From Thelephora terrestris (lineage: Eukaryota > Basidiomycota > Agaricomycetes > Thelephorales > Thelephoraceae), in NCBI GenBank assembly GCA_015956445.1, contig WIUZ02000008.1:1240001-1304000 (forward strand): DNA of 64,000 nt, written 5' to 3'. Positions 36,144-47,637 of this stretch are shown here, piece after piece. The notes under the pieces were generated by a model. It did not search any database. It worked only from the letters and a program-made list of their open reading frames with translations, and had not been told where the DNA came from. The position numbers were made by a program, and so were the translations under genes. The first letter of the stretch is position 1, and each line of letters begins with the position of its first letter.

Positions 36144-37863
36144 CTACAGCAGGGGGAAAACGGGGTTCAGCCGCAAAGTATCACGGAACGTCAGATGACC
36201 CACATCGTGCGCGACATAAGCCTTGAAAACCCTCTCAGGCGGATCGACTGGACCATCGTATGGTAGCTCCGACGACGACGATCCGACAGATTGAAGCTTC
36301 GAAGTAAGGTTCTTCAACGCCTTGCCGGAGCTAGTCGAGGATCGGTAGATCTGCTTGAAGTAGTGTCTGAAATCTAAAGTGATCCGGTGAGCCCAAAACA
36401 CTCGGCTCAGGATAGGGAAAACCTACATTGTACGACGGTCTCGACATCGTTCGATCTGTCCTTGAAGGAGACTACGTGTTCAACGACCTTCGTGCCAGCC
36501 TCAAGTTTCTCCCGCAACAAGTTGATTTTGTTGTGGATAAGCACCAGAGGGGCTTTACCGAGCATCTCGTTCCTCACGACGCCCCCCCAGAGGTCCATCG
36601 AACGCTTGAGTTCGTTTTCGTTGTCATCCGACCATTCGTCGAAGCAATCGAGCGGAGCAACGAATAGAACGGCATCGAGTCGTTCGAAAAATGATGCCCA
36701 GGCCAGTTTCTGGATCAGAGGAAGTCACAAGTCAAAACCGAGCACGATACCACAACAACGATGTAGTCCTACCGTTGATCGAGTTGATTCGAAAGAGTAC
36801 ATGATCCACTCTGTTCCCTCGAATTTGTCTGATAGAGAGATTTGTCATCCAAAAATCACGGGGGTTGGAGCAGAGCGAAATACCGGTCTCGAAGATCATC
36901 CTATATTCCTTCACACCAGAACGTCTCAAACGCGCACGCATGATGTCGTCATCGGTCGCCTGATAATGTTTGACCGCGATCCGCTCCATTTCCTCAAGGA
37001 AACTGGAAGGGGATGAGTGAACAGGGATTGACAGGACAAAGCTCCCAGCACTCACAAGCCGCATGAGGACAGTGCCACATCCTGCCACTTCAACGAAGCA
37101 TTGAGAGTCTTCTGCACAGTCTCATCCTCCCACAGCACCTTGACGACTTTAACAAAACCAGCCAGGACTGCCCCAACCTCTTCATTCGTCCGTTTATCCG
37201 GAAACTTGATATCCGAGTCATCGGTGACCCCAACATTACCCGACAGTTGTCTCGACAATTCTGTTCGAGTGGAATTCAAGAAACCCAGTTGGAGTTTGAT
37301 CGTTGAGTACTGCCTTATGAACTCGAGAGAAAAATGGGTCTGAGAGGATGAGAAAGATTCGGCGGACATCTCTTGATTGATGATACCCAAGATATCTGAG
37401 ATGTTCTGCATGAGGTTGAGTTGTACAACGGCGGTCCAGAAGCATCGTGCAGCACGTGGGGCATAGGCAAGTTGGATCTCTGTAGATGAGATATCAGCGA
37501 CACGTTTGTAGTAGCAAGGCCAGGGTTCATCGTTTACGCACGCTTAATGAGGGTAGATTTTCCTGATGCAGATGAGACACGTTAAACTTTCAACTTTAAT
37601 TATTACAAGAATAGCCTACCACTGGCCCGATGTCCGAGCACAAGTACTCGGACTCGTTTCTTTGCGGGACTCCGATTGGCGGCTTTGAACTTTTCGCCGT
37701 TAAGATCCTCATCAATCCTGTCGCTGATGTGCTTGGCGGACAACTCCTGCTGCTCACGCCTGAACCTCTCCGTCTTTGTCTCATTCTTGGGCGGAGCGGT
37801 AAATGAGGCCAATGGATCCAAGTCTTCGTTGACCTGGGAAGGCTGGGGTCCTTTTATAGCCAT
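36144..37863 (-). CDS. Divergent G-protein alpha subunit-like protein (probable pseudo-GTPase)
   Basis: Seven exons on the minus strand. Exon 2 is only 21 nt and carries most of the P-loop, joining LVLGHRAS to GKSTLIK. After the helical-domain segment (ARCFWTAVVQLNLMQNISDIL) come SGVKEYRMIFET and EWIMYSFESTRST. The family's DVGGxR switch II should appear there but is replaced by SFESTR. Next is DAVLFVAPLDCFDEW, then LVLIHNKINLLREKLEAG, where the usual NKxD reads NKIN, and DVETVVQYFRHYFKQIY. The TCAT motif near the C-terminus is not recognisable. The fold is that of mushroom-type expanded G-alpha proteins, but three of the nucleotide-binding motifs are altered, so normal GTP binding and hydrolysis are doubtful. 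No N-terminal MGxxxS myristoylation signal is seen. Confidence 0.85.
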
Positions 37864-37982
37864 GGTCTTGTGATCCAGAAGAAAGCAAGCCTAACGGGAG
37901 AAGGGGCAAGGAAGAGAGGTTGTAGGAGAGTGAGTGAAGGGGAAGGAGGGGAAGGGTGGGTCCTTGACTGACGGAGACTCCA

Positions 37983-37988
37983 TATATA
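37983..37988 (-). promoter_or_regulatory. Probable TATA element of the G-alpha-like gene
   Basis: TATATA about 120 nt upstream of the ATG at 37863, within the only AT-rich stretch of the upstream region. Confidence 0.3.
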
Positions 37989-37999
37989 CTGCCGAGGTA

Positions 38000-39235
38000 G
38001 CGATGGCTGGGAGGGTTTAGGCTGCTCCCCTGGTTTGGTACCGAGCAGAGGCGAGCAGCTCGTTAACGAGCCCCGTTTGATAACTGGAAGGACAGAAGCT
38101 TGTCATTACGCAACTCCCAAAGGAACCGAAAGCACCTGTTCGAAGATGCTCAAGGCCCAATTGGTTTTGGGTTGCGATGGAAAGTTTGTAAGGTTTCGTC
38201 GCCAGGCTACCATGGAGGGGGACCGAGTGACTCGGCATTTCACCCTCCGGGTGTCTGTTGACCAGTCTCCTCTTCCTGCGGACGTGGGTGGGGTCCCTGT
38301 CGACGTACCAACTCCGAGTCGATCACGCATGTTGTGGGAGGGTGAGGCTCGCATCTCTCCACCCAAACATGGAAGTGGGCGAATCACAGGAACGGGACGA
38401 GGCACTAATCAATCTGTCAAATTGATTGGCCGTTGTCAAGGTGGCAACTATAGTGGCAGGGCGTTACGTATGCCCGTTCTGGAAGGGAAATACGAAGAGG
38501 CGATTTGACTCGAGCTTACGTTCGCTCCGCTGGTCTTGGCCCATTTTCTGTTTCCGCCAGGGCCCGTAAATCCACCTGACGGATCTGGGATCAGGAATGG
38601 AGAGGTATCAGACGATTTGTTTGTTCTGAGGCTCGAGGGAAGATTCGTGACCTTTCAAGGGCCTACACCGGGTTCATCGGGGACGACACGGGGATTCGCA
38701 GGACGTCTGTGAGGTAACAATTGGAGTTGTGAGGCGCGCTGGACGTTCGAATGACACAAAACAAGAGACGCGTGAAACACATGGCTCTCGTTTGTTGTGC
38801 GGTTCACCTGCTCCCATTTCCAGCAAACCATGGAGACAATAATTGTCAAGTTTGCCGCATGGCTGGAGAGGGCCGTGCGTACAAACGGTCCCAGCTCGGC
38901 GCTATCCAACGCGTATAAATCCAAGGATGATCACAGCTCGATCAACGCTGATCACCCTCTGCATCCTCGCAAACTCTCCCTGGCGGATCTTCTCGCACTC
39001 ACGACCATAGCATTATTACTACCTGATGGAAGCGCCAATCTTGAATTGGATACTCTTTCTGGGGAGGGAAGTTACGACCCAAGTGCGTAGCCGAACACCG
39101 TTGCTGGGCGAAATTCGATCGACTGATCAAAATGTCCTTTCTTCTCGCCACCGCTCTACTCGACTTTGCTTTATGGCGAACACCCGATGTGATGCGTTTA
39201 GGAATACAAAGCCGCCTGGGAGCTCGTGAAGGACT
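38000..39235. other. Region without a recognisable gene
   Basis: A 157-residue open frame (38035-38508, plus) and a shorter one at 38797-39090 are present, but neither resembles a known family nor shows clear splice continuity. They may include 5' exons of the transferase-like gene that follows. Confidence 0.35.
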
Positions 39236-40183
39236 GTGTTCCTCATGTCACCATTCCGTATGACCCCACCTCTGCTGATTCACTACGTGCGCCCATCTCC
39301 TTATCTCTCCAATGGGCGGTGTGGAGCTAGGATGACTGAACTACAAGCAGGGCAACTATTCGCTCATATGCTACCCTTACTCATGATGCGACATCGTCGA
39401 ATTTCTCGCAGGAGGTGGCATGATCACCAGACAGCAACCGGGAAACACTGGATCGAGCAGGTTCGTGCTTCGTGACTCAAGAAAGCCTTGATCAACTCAG
39501 TTCATCTTGAGCCTCCACAGGACCTGGATCCAAATGTTCCAATCCCACCCAACCGCGTCAGAGCCATGATAGGTTACCACCTCGCTTGGGAGCATAACAT
39601 TATCGCGATGTCTATGACCCAAGGGAGGCAACGAGACGTCGTTTATATCGGAATGGCCATCAAAAGAATGCAAGTCGAACCTCGGGAAGCTTCCGTGCAG
39701 ACCTACGCCCAGTCGTTCTACCACAAGGTTCGCTTGGGACCGTCGACATCAAAATTTGTTTGTGGCTGATCTTCAATCCAGCTGACCAGGCTCGAGATAT
39801 CGTTCATTGGGCCCGACAATGAAGAAGATGTCATCTTACGGCGTCTCTGCATCCTTCTAACACTCAAGCAAGCGTATATTCGTGCAGTGGGCCAGCCTCT
39901 AGGGTTCGATTGGTCCCGTCTCGAGTTCAACATACCAGACAGCACTGCCACTGGGGATCACCGAACACTCAATGGATGGGAGTTTCGGTTGTACAAGGCC
40001 TGCGTAGGGATCGAGCGGAAAGGCCAAGTGATCAAAGAAGAGTACCAGTGCTGTTCTGCGTACTTCAGAGGCCACAACGGCGTCAAGTTTGTGTTCCACG
40101 ACGAGCAGAAGGAGCTTGACAGCTGGGTGCAGTTTATCACGACAGATCAGCTCGTGAACGTCGTTGACAAGTTACGAGACTGA
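39236..40183 (+). CDS. 4'-phosphopantetheinyl transferase-like protein lacking catalytic residues
   Basis: Three exons are visible (about 39236-39463, 39521-39724, 39780-40183). They splice in frame to a protein resembling Sfp/AcpT-type transferases, enzymes that load phosphopantetheine onto carrier proteins. Recognisable are LFAHMLPLLMMRHR..TATGKHWIE, IGYHLAWEHNIIAMSM, YIGMAIKRM and LTLKQAYIRAVGQPLGFDW. In active enzymes the third segment is GxDxE/GVDV and the fourth is WxxKEAxxK. Here the metal-binding Asp is Ala and the Glu of KEA is Gln, while the Trp is Leu. A pseudoenzyme or early pseudogene is likely. The true 5' end is uncertain because no clear ATG exon was found. Confidence 0.6.
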
Positions 40184-40778
40184 GTCCGTTTCTTTTTCCT
40201 GTTTCCCCGTTCCTTAAATTTTTCCATCCACGTCCACACATCGTTGCACATATGGTGCTATCACCTCTCTACACATCACCACGCTTGTACATATACCTTA
40301 CGATTTTGTCGAGGATAAACTCGACCTCCAAGCTCCCTTTACGATCACGATCTCTGAGTGCCTACCCGATGGAGCCCTGGACTAACCAAGAAAAGAACTG
40401 ACTGCCACTTCGACCAACCGGAATAAGTAACGTGCTGAGCATTGCCTCAGGCTGTGCCATGGCCGCTTATAAGCATCAATGGTGAAAAACGGATTCCTGG
40501 GACCACAGAAACATCATTATTGTGATACTAGGAAAGCTTCAAGTGTGAGCAAGCTATCTTGGGCGTACATGAAGGCCTTGGCCATGGGCCTGGACCTAAG
40601 CGCGAATTACCACAGACATGATTCGATCAGGGCGCTGCTTCGGATTCCAAGCCCCAAGAATGACTAGCGACCACGTGCCTCGTTCTACTTGAAGAGCGGC
40701 TCGTGTCCTCTTTCACCCCACTCCCCCCCTTTGCTCTCTCCCCTTTCATTCTAATCTTTACTTCCACACGAGCGCACT
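40184..40778. other. Intergenic region upstream of the acyl-CoA synthetase
   Basis: About 600 nt. It is pyrimidine-rich just before the ATG at 40779, as is usual for fungal promoters. No other feature is recognisable. Confidence 0.45.
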
Positions 40779-43079
40779 ATGGTTGATTTTGGTCCTGGTT
40801 CCGTAGAAGTTGGCTCAGAGCCCAAGCAGGGTGAGGGCAAGGTTCGCAGGAACTCTCTCGTCGCCGAGGGTGAGCTCGCGGCTCGCCCCATGGACGGCAT
40901 GGACACCGTCTACGACGTCCTCGCATACGTCGACCGCACTTACGGGAGCAAGAACGCTATCGGTTACCGCGAAATAGTTGACGTTCATTTCGAGGAGAAG
41001 GAGGTTACAAAGAACATAGGAGGCAAGGAGGTCAAGGAGAAGAAGAAATGGTCGTATTTTGAGCTCAGCGAGTTCAAGTATCTCACCTTCACTGAACTTC
41101 GAAAGACTTCCGAGGCCATAGGCCGAGGCTTGGCTGATCTCGGCCTCAAGAAGGATGATATCTTCAACATATACGCCTCCACAAGGCATGTGTTTCCCCT
41201 CCACTGCGCAACATGCTGCGGTGCTTATCTTCCCCTGTGATTAGTGTGAACTGGCAGTTAATTTCCTTCGGTTGTACCTCTGTCTCGGTCACCATCGCTA
41301 CCGCCTACGACACCCTGGGCGAATCCGGTCTCACCCATTCCCTAAACGAACCAGAATGTGTGGGGATCTTCACCAACGGTGACCTCTTCCCAGTCCTCGC
41401 GAATGTCCTTCCCAATACCCCTACCGTCAAACTGGTCGTTTATGACGGCAGCCCCAAGTCTGAACTCCTCGAAAAGATCAAGAATACCCGCGGAGACATC
41501 ACCGTTCTCTCTATTGAGGAACTGCGTAAGCGTGGAGAGGATATTACCATTACCGAGGCAGAGGCAGAGTCGCGTCGGCCGAAGTCGGAGGACGTAAACT
41601 GCATCATGTACACCAGCGGATCCACTGGGAACCCCAAGGGCGTCGTCATCACCCACTCAAACCTCATGGCTGTTCTTGGAGGAGTTTACGCCCTCCTTCG
41701 GCACCAAATTAAATCCGACGACACCTTCCTCGCGTTCTTGCCCCTCGCGCACATCATGGAATACGTTGTTGAACTCGTCCTTTTGTCTGTCGGCATGACC
41801 TTTGGGTATGGACGGATCAAGACGTTAACCGACGCGTCCGTGCGGAACTGCAAGGGCGACCTCCGCGAGTTCAGACCTTCAATCATGGTCGGCGTCCCTG
41901 CTATCTGGGAAACGATCAAGAAAGGTGTTCTTTCCCAGGTCAATCACGGAGGAGCTCTCAAGAAAGCGATGTTCAACGGATCCTTGAAGATCAAGAAGAA
42001 CAATGTTCCCATTCTGAGCCAGGTCGTCGATAGCGTCGTCATGAGCAAGGTCAAGGCTGCCACCGGTGGTAGGCTCAGGCTCGCGCTTAGCGGAGGGGCT
42101 CCCCTAAGCTCTGAGACCCACGAATTCCTAAACTTGACGATTCTCACCGTCCTCCAAGGTAACTCACGCTCTTTCGGCCCAATATATGCGGTGTTGACTG
42201 TCATTTTACAAGGTTATGGTCTCACTGAATCATGTGGAATGTGTGCCATCCTGCCGCCCGAGATGATGTCCTACGGAAACGTTGGACTCCCCGTCCCCTG
42301 CCTCGAGGTCAAGTTGATAGACGTTTCCGAGGCCGGGTATTTCGCCAATGGCTCACCGCCTCGAGGAGAGATTTGCCTCCGTGGTCCCTCGGTTATCAAA
42401 GGCTACTTCAAACGCCCTGACCTCAACGAAGATCCCACCATTTTTACGCCCGATGGCTGGTTCAGGACCGGAGACGTTGGCCAGTGGAATCCCAATGGGA
42501 CGTTGAGCGTGATCGACCGGCACGTACAATTTTGTCTATTCATATCGAGCAGTTGTGCTGAAATGGACCTTACACAGTATCAAGAACTTGGTGAAACTTT
42601 CAGGTGGCGAGTACATCGCCCTCGAACGTCTCGAGGCTGTCTACAAGTCCTGTAACCTCGTTCAGAACCTGTGTGTATATGGACACCACGATGCCAAGCA
42701 ACCCATGGCTGTAATTATCCCCCACGAGGTTCACTTGAGGCACGCGTTGAAGCAAGGCGCTGTGGATGGTGTGGATCCTGACGCCTCGTTGCATACGTTG
42801 TGTGAGTACCCGGGCGTGGGGAAGTTCGTGTTGGAGAACTGCAACGCCATCGGAAAGAAGAATGGGTTCAAGCCGCTTGAGATTTTGGAGTCGGTGGTTT
42901 TGACGTCTGAGGAGTGGACTCCAGAGAGTGGAATGGTCACCGCTGCTCAGAAGCTGCAGAGGAAGAAGATCCACGAGGCCTTCAAGGACGAAATAAAGGT
43001 TAGCTTTTGTTTTTTTTCGTCTCGGGTGTGTGGTGCTGACTGCGTCTCTTCGAATCTGCAGAAAGTGTATCCTTACTGA
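40779..43079 (+). CDS. FAA1: Long-chain acyl-CoA synthetase
   Basis: ATP-dependent ligase that activates long-chain fatty acids to acyl-CoA. Five exons (40779-41185, 41245-42158, 42213-42519, 42578-42998, 43062-43079) give 688 residues, normal for Faa1/Faa4. Visible motifs are LTFTELRKTSEAIGRGLADL, AYDTLGESGLTHSLNEPEC, the AMP-binding P-loop MYTSGSTGNPKGVVITHSN, FLPLAHIMEYVVEL, GYGLTESCG, LRGPSVIKGYFKRPDL, DGWFRTGDVGQW and IKNLVKLSGGEYIALERLE. Introns 1 and 3 only restore the frame if their donors are GC (at 41186 and 42520), giving ASTSVNWQL and VIDRIKNLVKL as in the family. It is followed 270 nt later by QCR2 on the same strand. Confidence 0.95.
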
Positions 43080-43347
43080 GCTCGGCGACGAAGTGACCTT
43101 CGTGAAATCTTTAAGCATTCCCGACTCCTTGTTATCCGCCATTGATATGTACATAATCTTGTAATTGCGCTTCATGGAATCATGACTTCCGTGTACAGTA
43201 ACATTTTCACTGTCCATCTCGTTGTGGGTCGGACAACGCCGGAACAGAGGGAAAGTGCATCAAAGCGAGGTTTCAAGCGCCCACCAACGAGAACCCTCCG
43301 ATTTCCATTTCTTCTTTCCTCATCCATATTCTCCCTCTCGCCCACCA

Positions 43348-44819
43348 ATGTTGCGAGCGTCGACAACCACTGTTCGCAACTCCACGCGTCTAGCACGCTC
43401 CTTTGCCACCGTCGTCGACTCTGCAAGTGGTGTCAAGGTCGCTGCCATTGACAATGGCCAACCCACTTCCGCCGTCACTTTTTTGGTCAAAGCCGGAAGC
43501 AGGTTCGAGAACAAACCCGGTGTCGCCCACGCTCTGAAGAACTTTGCATTCAAGGTTCGGAAACATTCACGTCTGTCGGATTTTTAGCACCCTGATTGTA
43601 CTTTTCTTCTCGTTCCGGATAGAGCACCAACACGCGCTCGGCTTTGGGAACCGTGAGGGAATCTGAACTTTACGGCGGTGTCTTGACTTCTAGTCTGTCA
43701 AGAGAGCATCTGGCTTTAACTGCTGAGTTTTTGCGTGGTGATGAGTGCGTGTTTTTTCTAGCGCGTATATGCGTCCTTCCGAACGGGACGGTGGTTTCTG
43801 ACGGGTGCTTCGGAATTACAGGGAATACTTTGTGGACGTCCTTGCATCCTTCATTACTGGTGCCCGGCTCCCCCGACACGAGCTCAATGAGCTGGTTCTT
43901 CCCCTTGTGGAAGCCGATTCCGTTGCTGCCTCGAATGACCCCACAACCAAAGCTTTGGAGGCCGCTCATACCATTGCCTTCAGACACGGCCTCGGGGCTT
44001 CTCTCTTCGCGACACAGCACCCGAGCTTTACCATCGACGACATCAAAACTTTCGCTACGTCCGCCTTCTCCAGCGGGAACATTGCCGTCCTCGGAACCGG
44101 AATCGACCAAGCCAAGCTGAGCAAACTCGTCGAGAAGTTCCTTGGGAAGATCCCTTCTTCCTCCTCCGCTGCTACGCCTTCGACAAAATACTACGGTGGT
44201 GAGACAAGGGTGGAGTCGACCAATCCCCTTCAGACCGTGTTCATTGGGTTCGGAACGACCGGTGCTCCATCGAATGACCTTGCCGCTCTGGCCTCGCACG
44301 TCGCCCCCGAGCCCCATGTGAAGTGGTCAAAGGGCATTTCGCCAATCTCGGAAGCTACACCCTCCGGAACGACCGTTCAGACCGTGTACCTGCCATACTC
44401 CGACGCGACTCTCTTCGGTGTCCTCATCCAAGGAGAGAACGCTGCTGATACCAAGACGGCCGCTCAGGCTGTCGTCAAGGTCCTCAAGTCTCAAGTGAGC
44501 GAGACTGACGCGAAGAAGGCGGTTGCGAAGGCCAAGTTTAGGGCTGCCTCCGAGGCTGACTCGAGGGATGGTGTTGTCTCGCTGTTGGGGAACAAGGTTT
44601 TCGCGGGTGCGGACGCGTCGATTGAGACCACCCTGTCGTCGTTTGATGCCGTTACTCCGTCGTCTATCTCTTCGGTAAGTCGATTGTTTGGGTATATGCG
44701 GGTGGAAGACTGATTCGGGGTGTTCTCAGGCTGCTTCGAAATTGTTGAAGACTAAACCAACATACGTAGTCGTTGGTGACATCACCGCCCTCCCTTATGC
44801 CGATGAAGTCGGGCTCTAG
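43348..44819 (+). CDS. QCR2: Cytochrome bc1 complex core subunit 2
   Basis: Core subunit of mitochondrial complex III, related to the processing peptidases but without the zinc site. Four exons (43348-43554, 43623-43744, 43822-44674, 44730-44819) give 423 residues. The N-terminus (MLRASTTTVRNSTRLARSFA) is a typical cleavable mitochondrial presequence. Then come GVKVAAIDNGQPTSAVTFLV and AGSRFENKPGVAHALKNFAF, where an HxxEH motif would be expected in an active peptidase but is absent. TRSALGTVRESELYGGVLTS and a C-terminal YVVVGDITALPYADEVGL follow. It is convergent with the methyltransferase gene. Confidence 0.95.
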
Positions 44820-45080
44820 AACTGACCTTGACTTAGCTTATTACTCACCACACCAAAACCATTATTATCTTAGATAAAAGAGAATGTCAGTCGTGGTCTC
44901 GGACACTCGGAAAAACGCTCAGATTTTTTATTTATCTCGACCACAAGTACAAGGTAAAAGAAGCACCAACAAATTTCTGCGAGGAACAAAGTACATTCAC
45001 CGACATTCACGCGTGCACACCGTGTATCTCACACGTTGAATGCGGCTAATTCAAATGTCGACAAGACCGACCGAATCTAC

Positions 45081-46394
45081 CTAGGTCCTAGGGGTAGTGC
45101 GTCGAGCAGTGACGGTACGATAGGCGATGTGCAATCCTGGAATATTGAAGATATCGCTGAGAAAATCGTACACCAACTTGTTGATGGCGGCTTCGTCGTG
45201 TCCGGCTTTCGCAATGACCACAGTGGCACTTTCGACCCAGGTTTTCAAGGTGTTTCTGAACTCGACGCCGAGATCCCTCGCCGCATTTGGAGCCCAGTCC
45301 CCGATCGGAATGCAGTAATCACGAGTTTGGATGTCGTCGAAGCCGCCCAACTGCGATATGATTTGGACCAAGAACGGAGGAATGGTCGGAATCCAGTAGT
45401 CAAAGTAGAGACTGCTGTTGAGTGCTTGATAAAAAGCCACGACCCCGGGAGGGGATACACCGGCGGCATCAACTGGGAGATGAAACCATTCGCCAAGGAA
45501 GATCAGCCCGCCGGGGCGAAGGACTCGTGATGCTTCAGTGAGCATGGCAATGTACTTGTCCGCCTGTTGCGTGAGAATTAACGGAACACGTTAGTGTGAG
45601 AAGACAGGGGAAATAGATAATGCGGGGAAAGATGCCATACAGGAAGAAGTTCGCAGTGACGAGCATGGACAAAGTCGAGGGATGCATTGGGGAACCATGT
45701 CCTGGTGGAAGCATCCCAAAGTACGAAATTGACATTCTTTGGAGGATACTGGGTGCATATCGGAACTGTATCTGGGTTTGAGCACAGGACGTTGGCAGGG
45801 TGGGTCAGATTTCACCCACCTATATCGAGCGCATTGAACTTTACGTGAGGGAATTCTTGTGCCATTTCAACCGGCCTGCGGAGATGGCATCTGCAATTAG
45901 CTCACGGAAGGAAGATGTACAACTGAGGACCCGGGATACCATTTTCCTGTTCCGGTACAGAGATCAAGAACGATAAGTTGGCGCTGCGATGGGCGCTGAG
46001 ACAAAAGTTGCCTGACAGGAGCAACTATGTTGCCACCCAGATGCACTCGAAGGAGATCGTGTTGGTCATTCATTCGCTACATGCATCCCGTTAGCTCGGC
46101 AATGTGATCCGCAAGAGTAACGTATGTGGGTCAAGGGGGAAGGCCGGTGCGTGAGAGGAGGGGGGCGGTGTGTAATCGGAAAACACGTACTTCTTGTTCA
46201 TATGTGTCCACCGGAAATGGGTAGCGAGGGTATCCATGAGAGGGGAAGAGCCGATTATCGCGTTCGATGAAGTACAGAGGATATTCTTCCGAACGGGTTT
46301 CAATGAGACTTGAGGAAGTATCCGACAGTCGGTCGTCTTCGTCTTCGTCCGGAGTAGCTTCGCGGCGCTCATTTGGATCGACTTCAACGGCCAT
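45081..46394 (-). CDS. Class I SAM-dependent methyltransferase of unknown substrate
   Basis: Five exons on the minus strand join to give VDPNERREATPDEDEDDRLS, then YPLYFIERDNRLFPSH, YPFPVDTYEQERMNDQHDLL, LGGNYVAPV-like LGGNIVAPVRQLL, motif I VLDLCTGTGKW, KFNALDIDTVP, NFVLWDAST, DFVHARHCELLP and motif RVLRPGGLIFLGEW. This is the Rossmann methyltransferase fold found in large fungal families often linked to secondary metabolism. No substrate can be inferred. An in-frame ATG at 46415 would add seven residues. It is divergent from AIM19. Confidence 0.88.
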
Positions 46395-46582
46395 GGGCGA
46401 GAAAAGTTCCTTCACTTTTTGCGGTTACTCTCTGCAGGTAGTCGTTGGATAGGCGGTCGAGTGGAGAGAGATAAGTGAAAGGTGAGATATAAAAAGGGAA
46501 AAATACGGGGAGGGGAAGGGAGAAAATAACGCACCCTGAAGATGATGTGGGAGGACAAGGGTTGTCATCTCTGTTTGCGGGG

Positions 46583-46589
46583 TATAAAA
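46583..46589 (+). promoter_or_regulatory. Probable TATA box of AIM19
   Basis: TATAAAA about 135 nt upstream of the AIM19 ATG, in the intergenic region shared with the divergent methyltransferase gene. Confidence 0.4.
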
Positions 46590-46723
46590 TCGAAATATAT
46601 CCGATTCTGACTGCTGAGTGTCGGAGAATGCTGAGCTTGAGCGAGATCAGCTAACTTGCACTAAATGCTCTTCGCGGCGCCTTAAATCCTTCTCATTATA
46701 CCATCATATCCAGGGCACCCCAG

Positions 46724-47292
46724 ATGGCCACCAAGACTGATACCAGTGCCCAAAGACTCTCCCAGTCACCGTGAGTACCCATTGTATGCGTAAATCCCGT
46801 CAGCGATGGGTGACGCCTCCCCCCACAGGTGGCCAGTGACCTTCCTCTCTGGTATCTGTCAGTCTGTTTCTCGCCCTCTCGTACCGTTCCCGGACACTGA
46901 ATTGCAACGGTAAACAGTTTTAGCTTCGGCGTTTATCCCACCAGGTCCCTATAAGGGGTTACCTCCATTTGTGCACCGATTCGGCTTCGCGAGTATATTC
47001 GCTGGCGCTGGCTATGTGCTCTCCACGGGTGATTCCCGTAACGGAAGTGGCGTATCTACAGGTCTGTGCACTTTAGTGCCATCTAGGCTGCCCTAGAGAC
47101 CCTGACAGGTGTCGCTTTCAAGCGTGGTCTTTGATCTACCTATTCCTGAACGCCAGGAAATCACTCGCTGCACCTCGACATCCGATAGCGGTCGGCTTGA
47201 CCCTCGCCACAATTGGCTCCGCTAGTCTGTACGGTTCCGAGTATTTCTTCCTCAGCAACGACGAGGAGGACAGTCTCTCTGCTGATGTCTGA
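46724..47292 (+). CDS. AIM19: Small mitochondrial membrane protein of the Aim19 family
   Basis: Four exons (46724-46770, 46829-46851, 46924-47061, 47123-47292) splice in frame to 125 residues. Exon 2 is only 23 nt. Family hallmarks are PPFVHRFGFASIFAGAGYVL, the loop STGDSRNGSGVSTAWSLIYL, FLNARKS, and the second hydrophobic pair HPIAVGLTLATIGSASLYGS followed by EYFF. It is predicted to cross the inner mitochondrial membrane several times. The yeast gene affects mitochondrial inheritance and respiratory growth; the molecular role is unknown. The protein is too fragmented to appear as one open frame. Confidence 0.8.
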
Positions 47293-47637
47293 GAAGGACA
47301 CACCGGTCGAAAGGTCCGCGCGCTTCCCTCTGGCTGCTAATTTTTGAATGGTCATGTTATTTTACACTCGTTGCCAGCGTGTATCTTCGAGCGCCTTAGT
47401 CCAATTCACCTCCACTCATCTCGCGTAAGTCCCCGCCGGGAGCAATTGCCAGGTTGAACTTTCCTAATCCGAGCAAACAATTGTTCAAAATGGTTTTCCC
47501 GCAAGTAACGTGACTGGCTCTTCCCGTGGCCCCTTGATGTGAACCACTCTCATTAAAGTCCGACGCGTCTCGCTTTTCTCTCCTCTGTACATACGCCTCC
47601 ACCATTCCCTCCCCCTTTGTGTATATTGTACATAGCC

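Noticed and set aside
43670-44317. 215-residue minus-strand frame opposite QCR2
   Set aside because: Antisense shadow of the well-supported QCR2 exon 3.
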